Notes: a model not told the origin generated them from the sequence alone. Shown: positions 11,671-21,678, counted from the first letter of the stretch. The stretch: 64,000 nt of DNA from Collinsella aerofaciens (GCF_028209885.1 NZ_JAQLEM010000013.1:1-64000); one strand, 5' to 3'. Translations and numbers: made by a program.

Positions 11671-13062
11671 CTACTCCTCGGCATGTGCCCCATCAAGCTC
11701 ATAGAACTTGGTGGATGCCGGCAGGAACATCAGGTCGACGTCGCCGATCGGGCCCGAACGGTTCTTGGCCACGACGATACGCGTAACGCCCTCGTCGGGT
11801 CGATCGTCGCGCGAGGCCTCGGCCTCGTCGGCGGAGCGGTCCAAGAACATAACGATATCGGCGTCCTGCTCGATGGAGCCCGATTCACGAAGGTCGGAAA
11901 GCTGCGGGCGCTTGCCGGTACGGGATTCGACCTGACGCGAGAGCTGCGACAGCGCGATGAGCGGGATCTTGAGCTCCTTGGCCATGATCTTCAGACCACG
12001 CGACATCTCCGAAACCTCGACGGTACGGCTCTCGGAGCGGCGTCCCGGCGGAGGACTCACCAGCTGCAGGTAGTCCAGGATGATGATTGCCTTCTCCTTG
12101 TTATGGAGCATACGGCGGCTCTTGGCGCGAATCTCGGTCACTGTGGTGCCGGGCGTATCGTCAATCAGAATATCGAGCTTGGACAAGGTCTGCGTGGCCT
12201 CGTTGATATTGGCCCACTGTTCGGGGCTAATACGGCCCATGCGGAAGTCACTGATCGAGATCATGGCGTAGGCGCAAATCAGACGCTGGGCAATTTCCTT
12301 GCCCGACATCTCCAGAGAGAAGAAGCCGACGGTATAACCGGCAGCGGCAGCGTTGAGCGCCAGATTCAGAGCGAACGACGTCTTACCCACGGCAGGACGG
12401 GCGCCGATGATGATGAGCTGACCCTCACGGAAACCCATGAGCATGCGGTCGAGCGACGGGAAGCCCGTGGGCACGCCCGCAGCCTGGCCACCGGCCTGGC
12501 ACACTTCCTCGGCCTCGTTATAGGCCTCGACCATAAACTCGGTCAACGTCTTGTAGCTCGACTTGACCTCGCGTGCCGTGACCTTGAGCAGCTTGCTCTC
12601 GGCCAGCTCGACAACCTCTTTGGTGTCGGTGGGGGCGTTATATGCCAGCGCGTTGATCTCGTTGGTGGCGCCGATCAGCTCACGCAGCATCGAGTCGCGA
12701 CGCACGATGGCGGCATGGTGCTGCCAGTTGACGAGCGACAGGGTCTGACCCATCAACTCCAAAATGTACGCTTCGCCGCCCACGGCATCGAGCTTGTTGA
12801 TGCTTCGCAGGTAATCGATCAGCGAGATGGAGTCGATGGGAATGCGGCTGTTGTACATATCGACCATCGCGGTATAGATGGTCTTATGAATGGGCCGGTA
12901 GAAGTCATCGGGCTGCAGCTCGACCTGGGCCTCTTCGACCACCTCGGGCGATAGCAGCATAGCGGCCAGTACATTGGCCTCTGCATCTTGGTTTTGGGGA
13001 AGACCCAACTTTGAGCCGCGGTCCTCGACCGTCAGCCCGGTCTCCCTATCGTCATATGCCAT
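11671..13062 (-). CDS. dnaB: Replicative DNA helicase
   Basis: Hexameric 5'-3' helicase of the replication fork. The N-terminal domain begins near LPQNQDAEANVLAAMLLSPE. The RecA-like domain has Walker A GARPAVGKTSFALN, Walker B IIILDYLQL, and the SQLSRQVE segment. Its length (about 463) is normal. I prefer the ATG at 13062 because AGGA lies 5 nt upstream; in-frame ATGs at 13074 and 13068 lack a good site. It lies 225 bp downstream of rplI on the same strand. That gap contains the rplI terminator, so dnaB probably has its own promoter. Confidence 0.97.
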   Translation of the reverse strand: MAYDDRETGLTVEDRGSKLGLPQNQDAEANVLAAMLLSPEVVEEAQVELQPDDFYRPIHKTIYTAMVDMYNSRIPIDSISLIDYLRSINKLDAVGGEAYILELMGQTLSLVNWQHHAAIVRRDSMLRELIGATNEINALAYNAPTDTKEVVELAESKLLKVTAREVKSSYKTLTEFMVEAYNEAEEVCQAGGQAAGVPTGFPSLDRMLMGFREGQLIIIGARPAVGKTSFALNLALNAAAAGYTVGFFSLEMSGKEIAQRLICAYAMISISDFRMGRISPEQWANINEATQTLSKLDILIDDTPGTTVTEIRAKSRRMLHNKEKAIIILDYLQLVSPPPGRRSESRTVEVSEMSRGLKIMAKELKIPLIALSQLSRQVESRTGKRPQLSDLRESGSIEQDADIVMFLDRSADEAEASRDDRPDEGVTRIVVAKNRSGPIGDVDLMFLPASTKFYELDGAHAEE

Positions 13063-13215
13063 GAGCATCCTCATTCATATCGCTTGCGAGCATCCATAGT
13101 ATCAGCCACGATCCCAAAACGCGCCGCGCGCCGCCAATCATCACCGAACCAAACGGATAAACGGTCCTGTATATAGGACTTCGACGCAACGTTCACCATG
13201 ACACTCACTCAGCGC

Positions 13216-13254
13216 AAAAAACAAAAGGGCGCCCTGGTCTCCCAGAGCGCCCTT
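13216..13254 (-). terminator. Terminator of the rpsF-ssb-rpsR-rplI operon
   Basis: Stem 13225-13237 with 13242-13254 (AAGGGCGC/GCGCCCTT core, one unpaired base) is followed on the minus strand by TTTTGTTTTTTG. It lies 32 bp after the rplI stop. The remaining bases between 13075 and 13215 show no gene and presumably hold the dnaB promoter. Confidence 0.88.
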
Positions 13255-13286
13255 CTTAGAACAAGATTGTTGCGTTGCAGCAAATG

Positions 13287-13826
13287 CTACTCGGCAGCAG
13301 CCTCAGTCTCGACCTCGGCGGTCTCGGCCTCGGCGACCTCAGCGGCCTCCTCGACCTCAGCCTCGGCAGCGAGCTCCTCGGCGGTAACGCCGACGAGAAC
13401 GACAACCTCGGCCTTGATCTCGCGGTACAGCGAGATGGCAACGGTGTGGGCACCGGCAACCTTGATGGGCTTACCGAGCTCGACGCGCTTGCGGTCGATG
13501 TCCATACCGAGCTGAGCCTTAATGGCATCAGCGATCATAGCGGCGGTAACGGAGCCAAAGAGGATGCCCTCGTCGCCGACCTTGACGTCAACGGTGACCG
13601 TCTTGCCCTCGAAGGCAGCCTTGGTCTCGTTGGCGGTAGCCAGACGGACGGCCTCGCGCTTGGCGATGTTGTTGCGACGCTCGTCAAGCTGCTTGAGGTT
13701 GCCCTTGGTGGCGGCAACAGCGAGCTTCTTGGGGAACAGGAAGTTCTCAGCGTAACCCTGAGCGACCTCTACGACGTCACCCTCGCCGCCCTTGCCCTTG
13801 ATCTCATCGAGAAGAATAACCTTCAT
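13287..13826 (-). CDS. rplI: 50S ribosomal protein L9
   Basis: Binds 23S rRNA at the base of the L1 stalk. The N-terminal signature MKVILLDEIKGKGGEGDVV continues with GYAENFLFPKKLA. At 179 residues it exceeds the usual 148-150, because of a low-complexity Ala/Glu/Val tail (about the last 30 residues) that ends EAAAE. Last gene of rpsF-ssb-rpsR-rplI, 15 bp after rpsR. Confidence 0.98.
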   Translation of the reverse strand: MKVILLDEIKGKGGEGDVVEVAQGYAENFLFPKKLAVAATKGNLKQLDERRNNIAKREAVRLATANETKAAFEGKTVTVDVKVGDEGILFGSVTAAMIADAIKAQLGMDIDRKRVELGKPIKVAGAHTVAISLYREIKAEVVVLVGVTAEELAAEAEVEEAAEVAEAETAEVETEAAAE

Positions 13827-13841
13827 GATGCGTCTCCCTTC

Positions 13842-14108
13842 TTAGCCGCGGTCGCGGTTGCCACGAGAGGAAACCACGGGGACGGTGTACGGCAGGAGAG
13901 CCATCTCGCGGGCGCGCTTGATGGCGTTGGCGATGTCATGCTGATGCTGCGTGCAAGCGCCAGTGACGCGACGGGGCTTGATCTTGCCACGGTCGGTCAT
14001 GTACTTACGGAGAAGCTGAGTGTCCTTATAGTCAATGAACTCAGTGTTCTCCTTGCAGAACTGGCAGTACTTACGACGCGGCTGACGTGCAGAAAAATCA
14101 TTAGCCAT
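13842..14108 (-). CDS. rpsR: 30S ribosomal protein S18
   Basis: Small-subunit platform protein that pairs with S6. The 88 residues from [20 protein letters not shown] include the Cys pair of the zinc-type S18, the INYKDVELL-like segment ([10 protein letters not shown]), and the [17 protein letters not shown] block. The ATG at 14108 begins the conserved product; a 17-residue upstream extension in frame is not conserved. Member of the rpsF operon. Confidence 0.97.
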   Translation of the reverse strand: MANDFSARQPRRKYCQFCKENTEFIDYKDTQLLRKYMTDRGKIKPRRVTGACTQHQHDIANAIKRAREMALLPYTVPVVSSRGNRDRG

Positions 14109-14180
14109 GTCAAAATACCTTTCATTTGGCAACTTCGGCGAACCGAAGCCGCCTCTCACTCAAAAATAGGTGAACAACCC

Positions 14181-14633
14181 CTAGAACGGGATGTCCTCAT
14201 CGTAGACGTCGACCGCGGGCGGCGTAGCCACCGGTGCGGCAGGACGTGCTGCGGGCGCGGGAGCTGCGGGGGCGTAACCGCCCTGATCGTAGCCACCCTG
14301 GCCACCACGGGAGCTCATAAACTCGATCTCATCGACGATGACCTCAAGCTTGCTCCTGCGCTGACCGTCGCGCTCCCAAGAGCTGTAGCGCAGCTTGCCC
14401 TCGATCGCGACCTTGTTTCCCTTTACCAGGAAACGGCTCACGGCCTCGGCGCGGGTGCCGAACATGGTGCAGTCGACAAAGTTGGGATAGTCCTCCCACT
14501 CGCCAGTCTGCGCGTTGCGGCGACGATCGTTCACGGCGACGCCAAAGGACAGAACCTGGGTTCCGCCGGCGGTGGCGCGCAGCTCGGGATCGCGGGTGAG
14601 GTTACCGGTGATGTTCACTCGATTGATGCTCAT
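14181..14633 (-). CDS. ssb: Single-stranded DNA-binding protein
   Basis: Coats single-stranded DNA during replication and repair. The 150 residues contain the OB fold from MSINRVNITGNLTRDPELR to about residue 105, a Gly/Gln/Ala/Pro-rich linker, and the acidic C-terminal tip DVYDEDIPF that recruits partner proteins. It sits between rpsF and rpsR, the standard bacterial order. Confidence 0.98.
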   Translation of the reverse strand: MSINRVNITGNLTRDPELRATAGGTQVLSFGVAVNDRRRNAQTGEWEDYPNFVDCTMFGTRAEAVSRFLVKGNKVAIEGKLRYSSWERDGQRRSKLEVIVDEIEFMSSRGGQGGYDQGGYAPAAPAPAARPAAPVATPPAVDVYDEDIPF

Positions 14634-14681
14634 AACTCACTACTTCCTCTTGGGGCACAAGCCCAGTCCAAAACGACAGTC

Positions 14682-14975
14682 TTACTCCTGGTCGTCGCGA
14701 CGGACGATCATGTGGCGGACCACAGCGTCGGTGATGCGCAGGACGCGATCAAGCTCGGCGATCTGGGTAGGATCTGCGTGGAAGTTGATGAGGGTGTAGT
14801 CACCATCGGTGAGGTCGTTGATCTCGTAGGCGAGCTTGCGCTTGCCCCACTCGTCAACGGAGTCGACCTTGCCAGCGCCCTCAGCGATCGTGGTATCGAT
14901 ACGCTTCATAACAGCGAGACGAGTCTCGGGGTCGAGCGACGGGTCAACAAAGAACAGCAGTTCATAAGCCTTCAT
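14682..14975 (-). CDS. rpsF: 30S ribosomal protein S6
   Basis: Platform protein that binds S18. The ATG at 14975 (MKAYELLFFVDPSLDPE) has an AGAGGAGGTG ribosome site; a 7-residue longer frame would start inside that site. The 97 residues are normal. First gene of rpsF-ssb-rpsR-rplI, with a long leader upstream. Confidence 0.97.
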   Translation of the reverse strand: MKAYELLFFVDPSLDPETRLAVMKRIDTTIAEGAGKVDSVDEWGKRKLAYEINDLTDGDYTLINFHADPTQIAELDRVLRITDAVVRHMIVRRDDQE

Positions 14976-15479
14976 ATTGTCACCTCCTCTGGGCAAATGT
15001 GGCTTCAGGTCGTGAAGGTGCGCCTGAAGCAGGAAAAGACTTGGTAATAATATCTTTCAACCTCCTAGGCTGCAAGAATATGCAGCTACAACCTCATGAC
15101 CTCCACATATGCCCATACTCGTACGACGTTTCATGCGCATTCCAACCAAATGCTGACCAAAAGCTTGACGGATCTGTGGACAAGATACGGTGCCGTGAGG
15201 ACAAGCTGAGCCAAGTCGCAGGTCAACGGGCGCATGGTTGTGGTCGCAAAATGCATACCAGTGGCCCACAGCACCACCCAAAGATTTTTAAATTCATTGC
15301 CAAATCGCTTATAAATACCCCTTTTGAACAATTGAGTTGATCAACTACGCTGGTCGGAAGCCGTTTTTTGGCATCTCAAACCCCGCTGCAACGCCAAACG
15401 CGGCCAAGCGTTTTAAAAAATGCCAACTTTTCTGTTTGCACTTTGCGATTCCTCGTGTATACTGACTTTCGCATTTAAC
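14976..15479 (-). promoter_or_regulatory. Long leader region of the rpsF operon
   Basis: About 500 bp without a convincing gene separates rpsF from the tRNA-Ser gene that points away. Just upstream of the rpsF ribosome site is a hairpin with an 8-bp stem (15002-15009 with 15023-15030), and a second 6-bp hairpin lies at 15069-15086. Many bacteria control this operon through an S6-S18 binding leader; the first hairpin is in the right place but I could not confirm the consensus. Short open frames here lack ribosome sites and look random. Confidence 0.4.
15435..15463 (+). promoter_or_regulatory. Promoter of the tRNA-Ser pair
   Basis: TATACT at 15458-15463, with a weak -35 (TTTGCA at 15435-15440) 17 bp upstream. 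It lies about 17 bp before the mature tRNA 5' end. Confidence 0.55.
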
Positions 15480-15570
15480 GGAGAGTTGTCCGAGTGGCCG
15501 AAGGAGCACGATTGGAAATCGTGTAGGCGTCAAAAGCGTCTCCAGGGTTCAAATCCCTGACTCTCCGCCA
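15480..15570 (+). tRNA. tRNA-Ser (anticodon GGA)
   Basis: Class II tRNA with a complete cloverleaf: acceptor GGAGAGT/ACTCTCC, long variable arm, T-arm GGGTTCAAATCCC and encoded CCA (15568-15570). The anticodon loop TTGGAAA gives GGA at 15514-15516, reading UCC/UCU. Confidence 0.97.
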
Positions 15571-15579
15571 GTTAATTCC

Positions 15580-15609
15580 AAAGCAGGCCTTCGAGCCTGC
15601 TTTGTTTTT
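15580..15609 (+). terminator. Hairpin terminator between the tRNA-Ser genes
   Basis: A 9-bp stem (15580-15588 with 15595-15603) is followed by TTTGTTTTT. Confidence 0.8.
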
Positions 15610-15618
15610 ACCCCACGC

Positions 15619-15709
15619 GGAGGGGTGGCAGAGTGGTTGAATGCGGCGGTCTCGAAAACCGTTTGGCCTGTATAAGGTCACGAGGGTTCGAATCCCTCCT
15701 CCTCCGCCA
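15619..15709 (+). tRNA. tRNA-Ser (anticodon CGA)
   Basis: Class II tRNA: acceptor GGAGGGG/CTCCTCC with one G-U pair, long variable arm, T-arm GAGGGTTCGAATCCCTC and encoded CCA (15707-15709). The anticodon loop CTCGAAA gives CGA at 15653-15655, reading UCG. Confidence 0.97.
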
Positions 15710-15721
15710 TTAGATGGTATG

Positions 15722-15750
15722 AGCCCCAGCAATGGGGCTTTTTTCTTTTT
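15722..15750 (+). terminator. Terminator after tRNA-Ser (CGA)
   Basis: A 7-bp stem AGCCCCA/TGGGGCT (15722-15728 with 15733-15739) with a four-base loop and a T-rich tail. Confidence 0.9.
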
Positions 15751-15767
15751 GGGCACATTTCAATTAC

Positions 15768-15791
15768 GCGCAGGAGGAGGGATTCGAGCCC
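15768..15791 (-). repeat. Inverted copy of the tRNA-Ser (CGA) 3' end
   Basis: Read on the minus strand, this stretch resembles the T-arm and 3' acceptor strand of the tRNA ending at 15709. The plus-strand sequence here carries AGGAGGAGGGATTCGA, which is exactly complementary to the tRNA 3' half. It lies about 60 bp beyond the tRNA, after its terminator. Similar fragments follow tRNA-Gly and tRNA-Lys. Confidence 0.65.
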
Positions 15792-15799
15792 GCCCCTCA

Positions 15800-15870
15800 C
15801 CAAAAACGTGTACGTCACCCTCCAAAACCGACAATTTTCGACATCTTTGGAGGCTGACGTACACGTTTGG
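15800..15870. repeat. Palindromic repeat, copy A
   Basis: A 71-nt inverted repeat. The arms run CGTGTACGTCACCCTCCAAA on the left and its near-complement on the right (one C/C mismatch). The 19-nt centre is 15827-15845. A second copy is at 17004-17072. Copy A begins 21 bp beyond the stop of the nuclease-like gene. Confidence 0.85.
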
Positions 15871-15891
15871 ATCGGGCTCGTGGGAGCGACG

Positions 15892-16899
15892 CTACTCGAT
15901 AAGCGTCTCTTCGCCTTGTACGCTCTTCCAGTTGCGGATAAGTGCCTTGCGCAGTTCATTTTGCTTTCGTTGGTACTCGGTATCGGTGCATCGAGGCATG
16001 CCGAGTGCTTCGCGAATGTTGTTCATGGCGCGGTGAAAGGCAAGCTGGCTGCCGAACTGAGCCGAAGTGAGCGTAACGATTCGATATCCCATTTGGGCGA
16101 GAACGGCCTCTCGTTCCGCATCTGCTCCCTTGCGCTCGAACTCATCGTGAAAGCCGCCCTTATATTCAATACCGAGCTCCCTGCGCTTATAGGTAACGAG
16201 CGTGTCGATTTTGAGCGTTCGAGCTTTGGCGCAGTGCCAAAGACGTTGAGGGATTTCAAGCGGTTTGTTGAGCTCGATGCCTCGAATGCCAACACCGCCT
16301 TCGCTTGTTGGGAGCGAGAGGGCAATTGCCGAAGCGGTCTCCATAGGCGAGGCAGAATGGTCGTAGATATGTCTGAGTGCGAGTCGCGCGCGTGTGGCAC
16401 CGGGTTTGCCGGGGTGCATATCGAGCAGCTCGGTAATTTGTTCCTTGGACGCGGTGGCTGGTTGCTCGGTATAAGGGTCGGCGGGATTGAGCCCCATGCG
16501 ATAATCGCCGCAAACTTCATAGCCGTATTCGAGGTATTCGATCCTATCCATCCACTCGGCAGCGAGCACGAAGGTGAAGGCTTCGTCGGTGATGAAGATT
16601 CCGGGCGTCAACTCGTCAATATGCTCGTAGGGAAGATTTTGTCCAAGAATGTGGCAGATGACGCCTTTGGTTCGAATTCGCTCGAATTCGAATACAACCG
16701 AGATGTCGATAGTCTTGAGCATATCGGGCGGAATGCCGCAGTCGGTAAGGGCCTGTCGTATGCGCGCAACGCGTTGCTGGGTGGAGATGCCTCGTGCGCC
16801 TATCTGGTAGTCGCGTTGTGCGAGAGGCTGCACCAAATTCTGAGGTGCATGATGAACGAGCCGTGCGGTTTTATGCGAAATGAGAACAGGGGTATCCAT
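15892..16899 (-). CDS. Putative endonuclease-fold protein, unknown role
   Basis: 335 residues with no signal peptide or membrane helix. The C-terminal third (about 240-310) looks like the Vsr/DUF559 endonuclease-like fold: KIDTLVTYKRRELGIEYKG, then DAEREAVLAQMGYRIVTLT, resembling the D...E-x-K core and the rL...G..v.rlt strand of that family. The N-terminal two thirds is not recognised; many such proteins begin with an AbiEi-like or helix-turn-helix segment, which I cannot prove here. It is a single gene, bracketed by two copies of one palindromic repeat (15800-15870 and 17004-17072), suggesting a cargo or selfish-element relationship. Function unknown. Confidence 0.75.
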   Translation of the reverse strand: MDTPVLISHKTARLVHHAPQNLVQPLAQRDYQIGARGISTQQRVARIRQALTDCGIPPDMLKTIDISVVFEFERIRTKGVICHILGQNLPYEHIDELTPGIFITDEAFTFVLAAEWMDRIEYLEYGYEVCGDYRMGLNPADPYTEQPATASKEQITELLDMHPGKPGATRARLALRHIYDHSASPMETASAIALSLPTSEGGVGIRGIELNKPLEIPQRLWHCAKARTLKIDTLVTYKRRELGIEYKGGFHDEFERKGADAEREAVLAQMGYRIVTLTSAQFGSQLAFHRAMNNIREALGMPRCTDTEYQRKQNELRKALIRNWKSVQGEETLIE

Positions 16900-17003
16900 T
16901 GATGACCTCTCGCTTTGAGCCGATACCCAACTCTTATGTCCGTTGAAGTGGGGAAATATACTGGATGTGAGTAAATCGACTCATGCATGCCGCGCATGAT
17001 ATG

Positions 17004-17072
17004 CAAACGCGTACGTCACCCTCCAAAGATGTCGAAAAATGTCGTTTTTGGAGGCTGACGTACACGTTTTGG
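17004..17072. repeat. Palindromic repeat, copy B
   Basis: A 69-nt copy with the same arms as 15800-15870, in the same orientation judged by the retained C/C mismatch. Its 19-nt centre (17028-17046) matches the reverse complement of the copy A centre at 17 of 19 positions. It lies about 105 bp upstream of the nuclease-like gene. The rest of 16900-17251 holds no convincing gene. Confidence 0.85.
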
Positions 17073-17251
17073 ACCCCCGGCATTCCAACAACGCCACGCC
17101 CGCATCCAGTCCCGACCGTTTACCGAGCAATAGGATCGCAATCGGCGCCGAACATGTACTATGTACGGGCATTGTCAAAATCCGTAACCCAAAGGACCCC
17201 ATCTTGCCCGTCGTCGCTGCCATAACCATTACCTCACATGCCTCGGATGCC

Positions 17252-17893
17252 ATGGTCGCTATTCCGTTTTGGCTCGAGATGTTCGCCGTTGTCGCCGCAT
17301 CGATCTCGGGTGTACTGGTTGCGCGCGAGCACAAGCTCGACCTGGTGGGCGCGGTCGCGCTCGCGGTGGTCTGCGGTCTGGGCGGCGGTCTCTTGCGCGA
17401 CATGACGCTGCAGGTGGGCAACGTCTACATCCTCAACCAGCCGATGGCACTCCCGCTTTCCATTGCCACGGCGGCCATCATCTATATTTTCCCGGCAATC
17501 GTTGACAAACCCGAAAAACTCATTCCCCTGCTCGACATCATCTCGGTCGGCATCTATGCGGCAACCGGCGCAGACAAGGCGCTGGTCTACGGCTTTGCGC
17601 CGGCGGTGTGCATCATGATGGGCTTTTTTACCGCGGTGGGCGGCGGCATGCTGCGCGACGGCTTTATGGGCGTGGTTCCGGGCATTTTCCAACGTACTAA
17701 TTTTTATGCCATCGCCGCCATCGCCGGATCGACAAGCTATGTGTGTCTCGTTATGAGTGGCATCATGAGCAATGTCGCCGCGCTGGTCGTATGCGTTGTC
17801 GTGACCATGGGTCTGCGCTGGCTCTCGCTGCGCTTTGACATCAAAAGCCCCACCGAAGAAGATATCGCGCGCTTTTTGCACCGTAAAAAGTAG
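17252..17893 (+). CDS. UPF0126/TRIC family membrane transport protein
   Basis: Seven-helix inner-membrane protein of the UPF0126 (YicG-like) family; relatives have been proposed as glycine transporters or TRIC-type cation channels. Two repeated halves each carry the family Gly-Gly-x-x-Arg-Asp motif (GGGLLRDMTL and GGGMLRDGFM). I start at the ATG at 17252 because it lines up with the usual N-terminus. A TTG at 17204 with AAAGGA upstream would add 16 residues. Longer in-frame starts would lie inside palindromic repeat copy B and are unlikely. It appears to be transcribed alone. Confidence 0.85.
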   Translation: MVAIPFWLEMFAVVAASISGVLVAREHKLDLVGAVALAVVCGLGGGLLRDMTLQVGNVYILNQPMALPLSIATAAIIYIFPAIVDKPEKLIPLLDIISVGIYAATGADKALVYGFAPAVCIMMGFFTAVGGGMLRDGFMGVVPGIFQRTNFYAIAAIAGSTSYVCLVMSGIMSNVAALVVCVVVTMGLRWLSLRFDIKSPTEEDIARFLHRKK

Positions 17894-17999
17894 ACAGCAC
17901 AGCACGACCCTTCGAAATGCAACCGAGAGGTTCTTTTAGAGCGCCCACGCGTTGGGTACCCTGTTAGGTATATGCCGAGTATCTAACAAAGGATTCACT

Positions 18000-19145
18000 A
18001 TGCCCTGCAATCAATTCCCGTCGAGCCAGCGCCGTAAAGCGTGGGGCCGCATCACCATCCTATTCGCGCTCATCGCGCTGGCGATCACCGTGCTTCCCAC
18101 GGCGTCGTTCGCCGGCACGGACACCGCAGGCAATGTACTTGCGACCGACAATGACGCCAATCCGTCCGGCGTCGATGGTGACCTGTACTGGGCCGGCCAG
18201 GCCCTCAACTTGGACGATGCCTCCATCGGCCGCGATATTATCGCGGCGGGCGAGAGCCTATCGATTCGCGACTGCACCGTAGGCGGCGCCATTCGCCTGG
18301 CGGCGCGCACCATCGACATCGCCAAGACCACGGTTGATGGCAGCGTCACGGTGGCCGGCCAGCACGTTGTGCTCAACACCGGTAGCACCGCCAACTGTTT
18401 CTATGCGATGGGCGAGACGGTTGCTCTGCGCGGCTCCGCCAGGTCGGCAGCGCTTGCGGGCGACACGGTAACCATCGATGGCACCGTCGATGGCGATGTC
18501 GAGGTTTGGGCCGACAAGCTCATCCTGGGCAAGAACGCCCACATCACCGGCACCGTGAACGCGCACGTCTCCGAGGACCCCGAGCGCGCCGCGGGAGCCG
18601 AGGTCGGCGCGCTCAAGATCGACCGCACCGAAAACGAGGATACTTCCACCGTTAACGATGTCATCGGCGGCACCGTCGCCGCGGCGCTTTCCACCTGCTT
18701 TGTCGCCCTGCTACTCGAGCTCGTCTTTCCGCGCGCGACCGCCAGCGCCGCCGGCATGCTCCACCAGCGCCCCACGCCCCTGTGGGTGAGCGGTCTTCTG
18801 GGCACGATTGCTATCGTCCCCGCCGTCCTACTGCTGATTATCTCCATCGCTGGTCTATCGCTTGCCGGAGCCCTCATGTGCGGCGTTATCGGCATCGCAT
18901 TGGTGTCGAACGCCTTTGCGGGGTGCGCGATCGCCCGCATGGTCGGACACAGCCAAAACCGCTACGCCATGGCAGCCGTGGGTGGCATCGCCGCAGGCGC
19001 CCTCACAGGGCTTCCCCTCGTAGGCGGCTTCATCAGCGGCGTGGCCTTTGTCTTTATGCTCGGCTACATCATCCAGATCATCTGGCGCAACGCCCGCCTC
19101 AAGCCGCAGCAGCCGACTAACACGCCGGGACTCCCCACCGCTTAG
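18000..19145 (+). CDS. Bactofilin-like (polymer-forming) exported membrane protein
   Basis: 381 residues. A signal peptide (about 1-38, ending near SFAG) is followed by a domain of short repeated strands (about 55-190) in which units such as GAIRLAARTIDIAKTTVDG and DTVTIDGTVDGDVEVWADKL resemble the beta-helical bactofilin/polymer-forming fold. A short acidic linker leads to four or five hydrophobic helices in the last 150 residues. The ATG at 18000 has AAAGGA upstream. Such proteins may organise envelope components; the export signal is unlike classic cytosolic bactofilins. No operon partner. Confidence 0.75.
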   Translation: MPCNQFPSSQRRKAWGRITILFALIALAITVLPTASFAGTDTAGNVLATDNDANPSGVDGDLYWAGQALNLDDASIGRDIIAAGESLSIRDCTVGGAIRLAARTIDIAKTTVDGSVTVAGQHVVLNTGSTANCFYAMGETVALRGSARSAALAGDTVTIDGTVDGDVEVWADKLILGKNAHITGTVNAHVSEDPERAAGAEVGALKIDRTENEDTSTVNDVIGGTVAAALSTCFVALLLELVFPRATASAAGMLHQRPTPLWVSGLLGTIAIVPAVLLLIISIAGLSLAGALMCGVIGIALVSNAFAGCAIARMVGHSQNRYAMAAVGGIAAGALTGLPLVGGFISGVAFVFMLGYIIQIIWRNARLKPQQPTNTPGLPTA

Positions 19146-19210
19146 CAGCTAACCGCCACAAAGATGCCAAGCACCTTTGTGGCGGCGCAAACGAACCTGC
19201 CCCCTGCACC

Positions 19211-19246
19211 AAAAAGGGCGCCGACCATTACGGTCGACGCCCTTTC
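19211..19246. terminator. Bidirectional terminator between 18000-19145 and typA
   Basis: Stem AAAGGGCG-CGACC with GGTCG-CGCCCTTT (19213-19226 with 19232-19245, one mismatch), flanked by A and T runs. It serves two converging genes. Confidence 0.85.
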
Positions 19247-19272
19247 TTGTTAGACGCTATAAAGTCCAGCGC

Positions 19273-21111
<1,839 letters not shown>

Positions 21112-21228
21112 GTAGTTCCCCTATCTTCTATCCATATACAAACGGCACGCGTATGCGGCCCGCCCAGCGATACAACGCTCAGCGGGAATATTGAGCCTTT
21201 TACCGAAAACTCGTTTATTTTAGCGATT

Positions 21229-21678
21229 TTAGATGAGAGGGGTTTCCTCACCTGCAGGTTCAGGGTCGCTCCACATAAAACCATCGCCGGCGCCCATGCC
21301 CTCATACAGCACATATGCCGAAAAACCGCTCTCGAGCGTAGTCTCAAAGAAGCTCACGAGCAGAGCATCGTGGTAGCCGCCGTCAATCTCGACGCAGCCG
21401 GTATAGCCGATGGCATAGCGGGCGATACGGCCCAGGCCCTCGTCCTTAAGGCCCATCTTGTGCTCGGAGATAAAGTTGGTGGCCGCCTCCAGGCACGCCT
21501 CTTCGCCGTCCTCATCGAGCGCCGCCAGATATCGGTTGGAAGCAGCGTCCTCGATCGCCACAACTACGCCCGGATTCTCGCCGGCGGCAAGGTCGTCCAA
21601 GAACGCACCAATCAGGTCACACACCATGGCGTCGAGCTCGGCGGAGACGTTACCGGCGTCCTGCATATCCTGTGCCAT
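21229..21678 (-). CDS. Unknown acidic protein
   Basis: 149 residues, rich in Asp/Glu/Ala, without membrane helices, signal peptide or a motif I recognise. It begins MAQDMQDAGNVSAELDAM and ends GEETPLI. The order of predicted elements suggests a small cytosolic alpha/beta protein. It follows the gene at 21709-22098 by 30 bp on the same strand, and that gene abuts the bifunctional-nuclease-family gene, so the three probably form one operon that ends here. Confidence 0.7.
   Translation of the reverse strand: MAQDMQDAGNVSAELDAMVCDLIGAFLDDLAAGENPGVVVAIEDAASNRYLAALDEDGEEACLEAATNFISEHKMGLKDEGLGRIARYAIGYTGCVEIDGGYHDALLVSFFETTLESGFSAYVLYEGMGAGDGFMWSDPEPAGEETPLI

Noticed and set aside
15057..15340. 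Small genes in the rpsF leader
   Set aside because: Overlapping frames on both strands, no ribosome sites, and no recognisable protein features.
17039..17251. N-terminal extension of the UPF0126 gene
   Set aside because: It would start inside palindromic repeat copy B and adds residues not found in the family.
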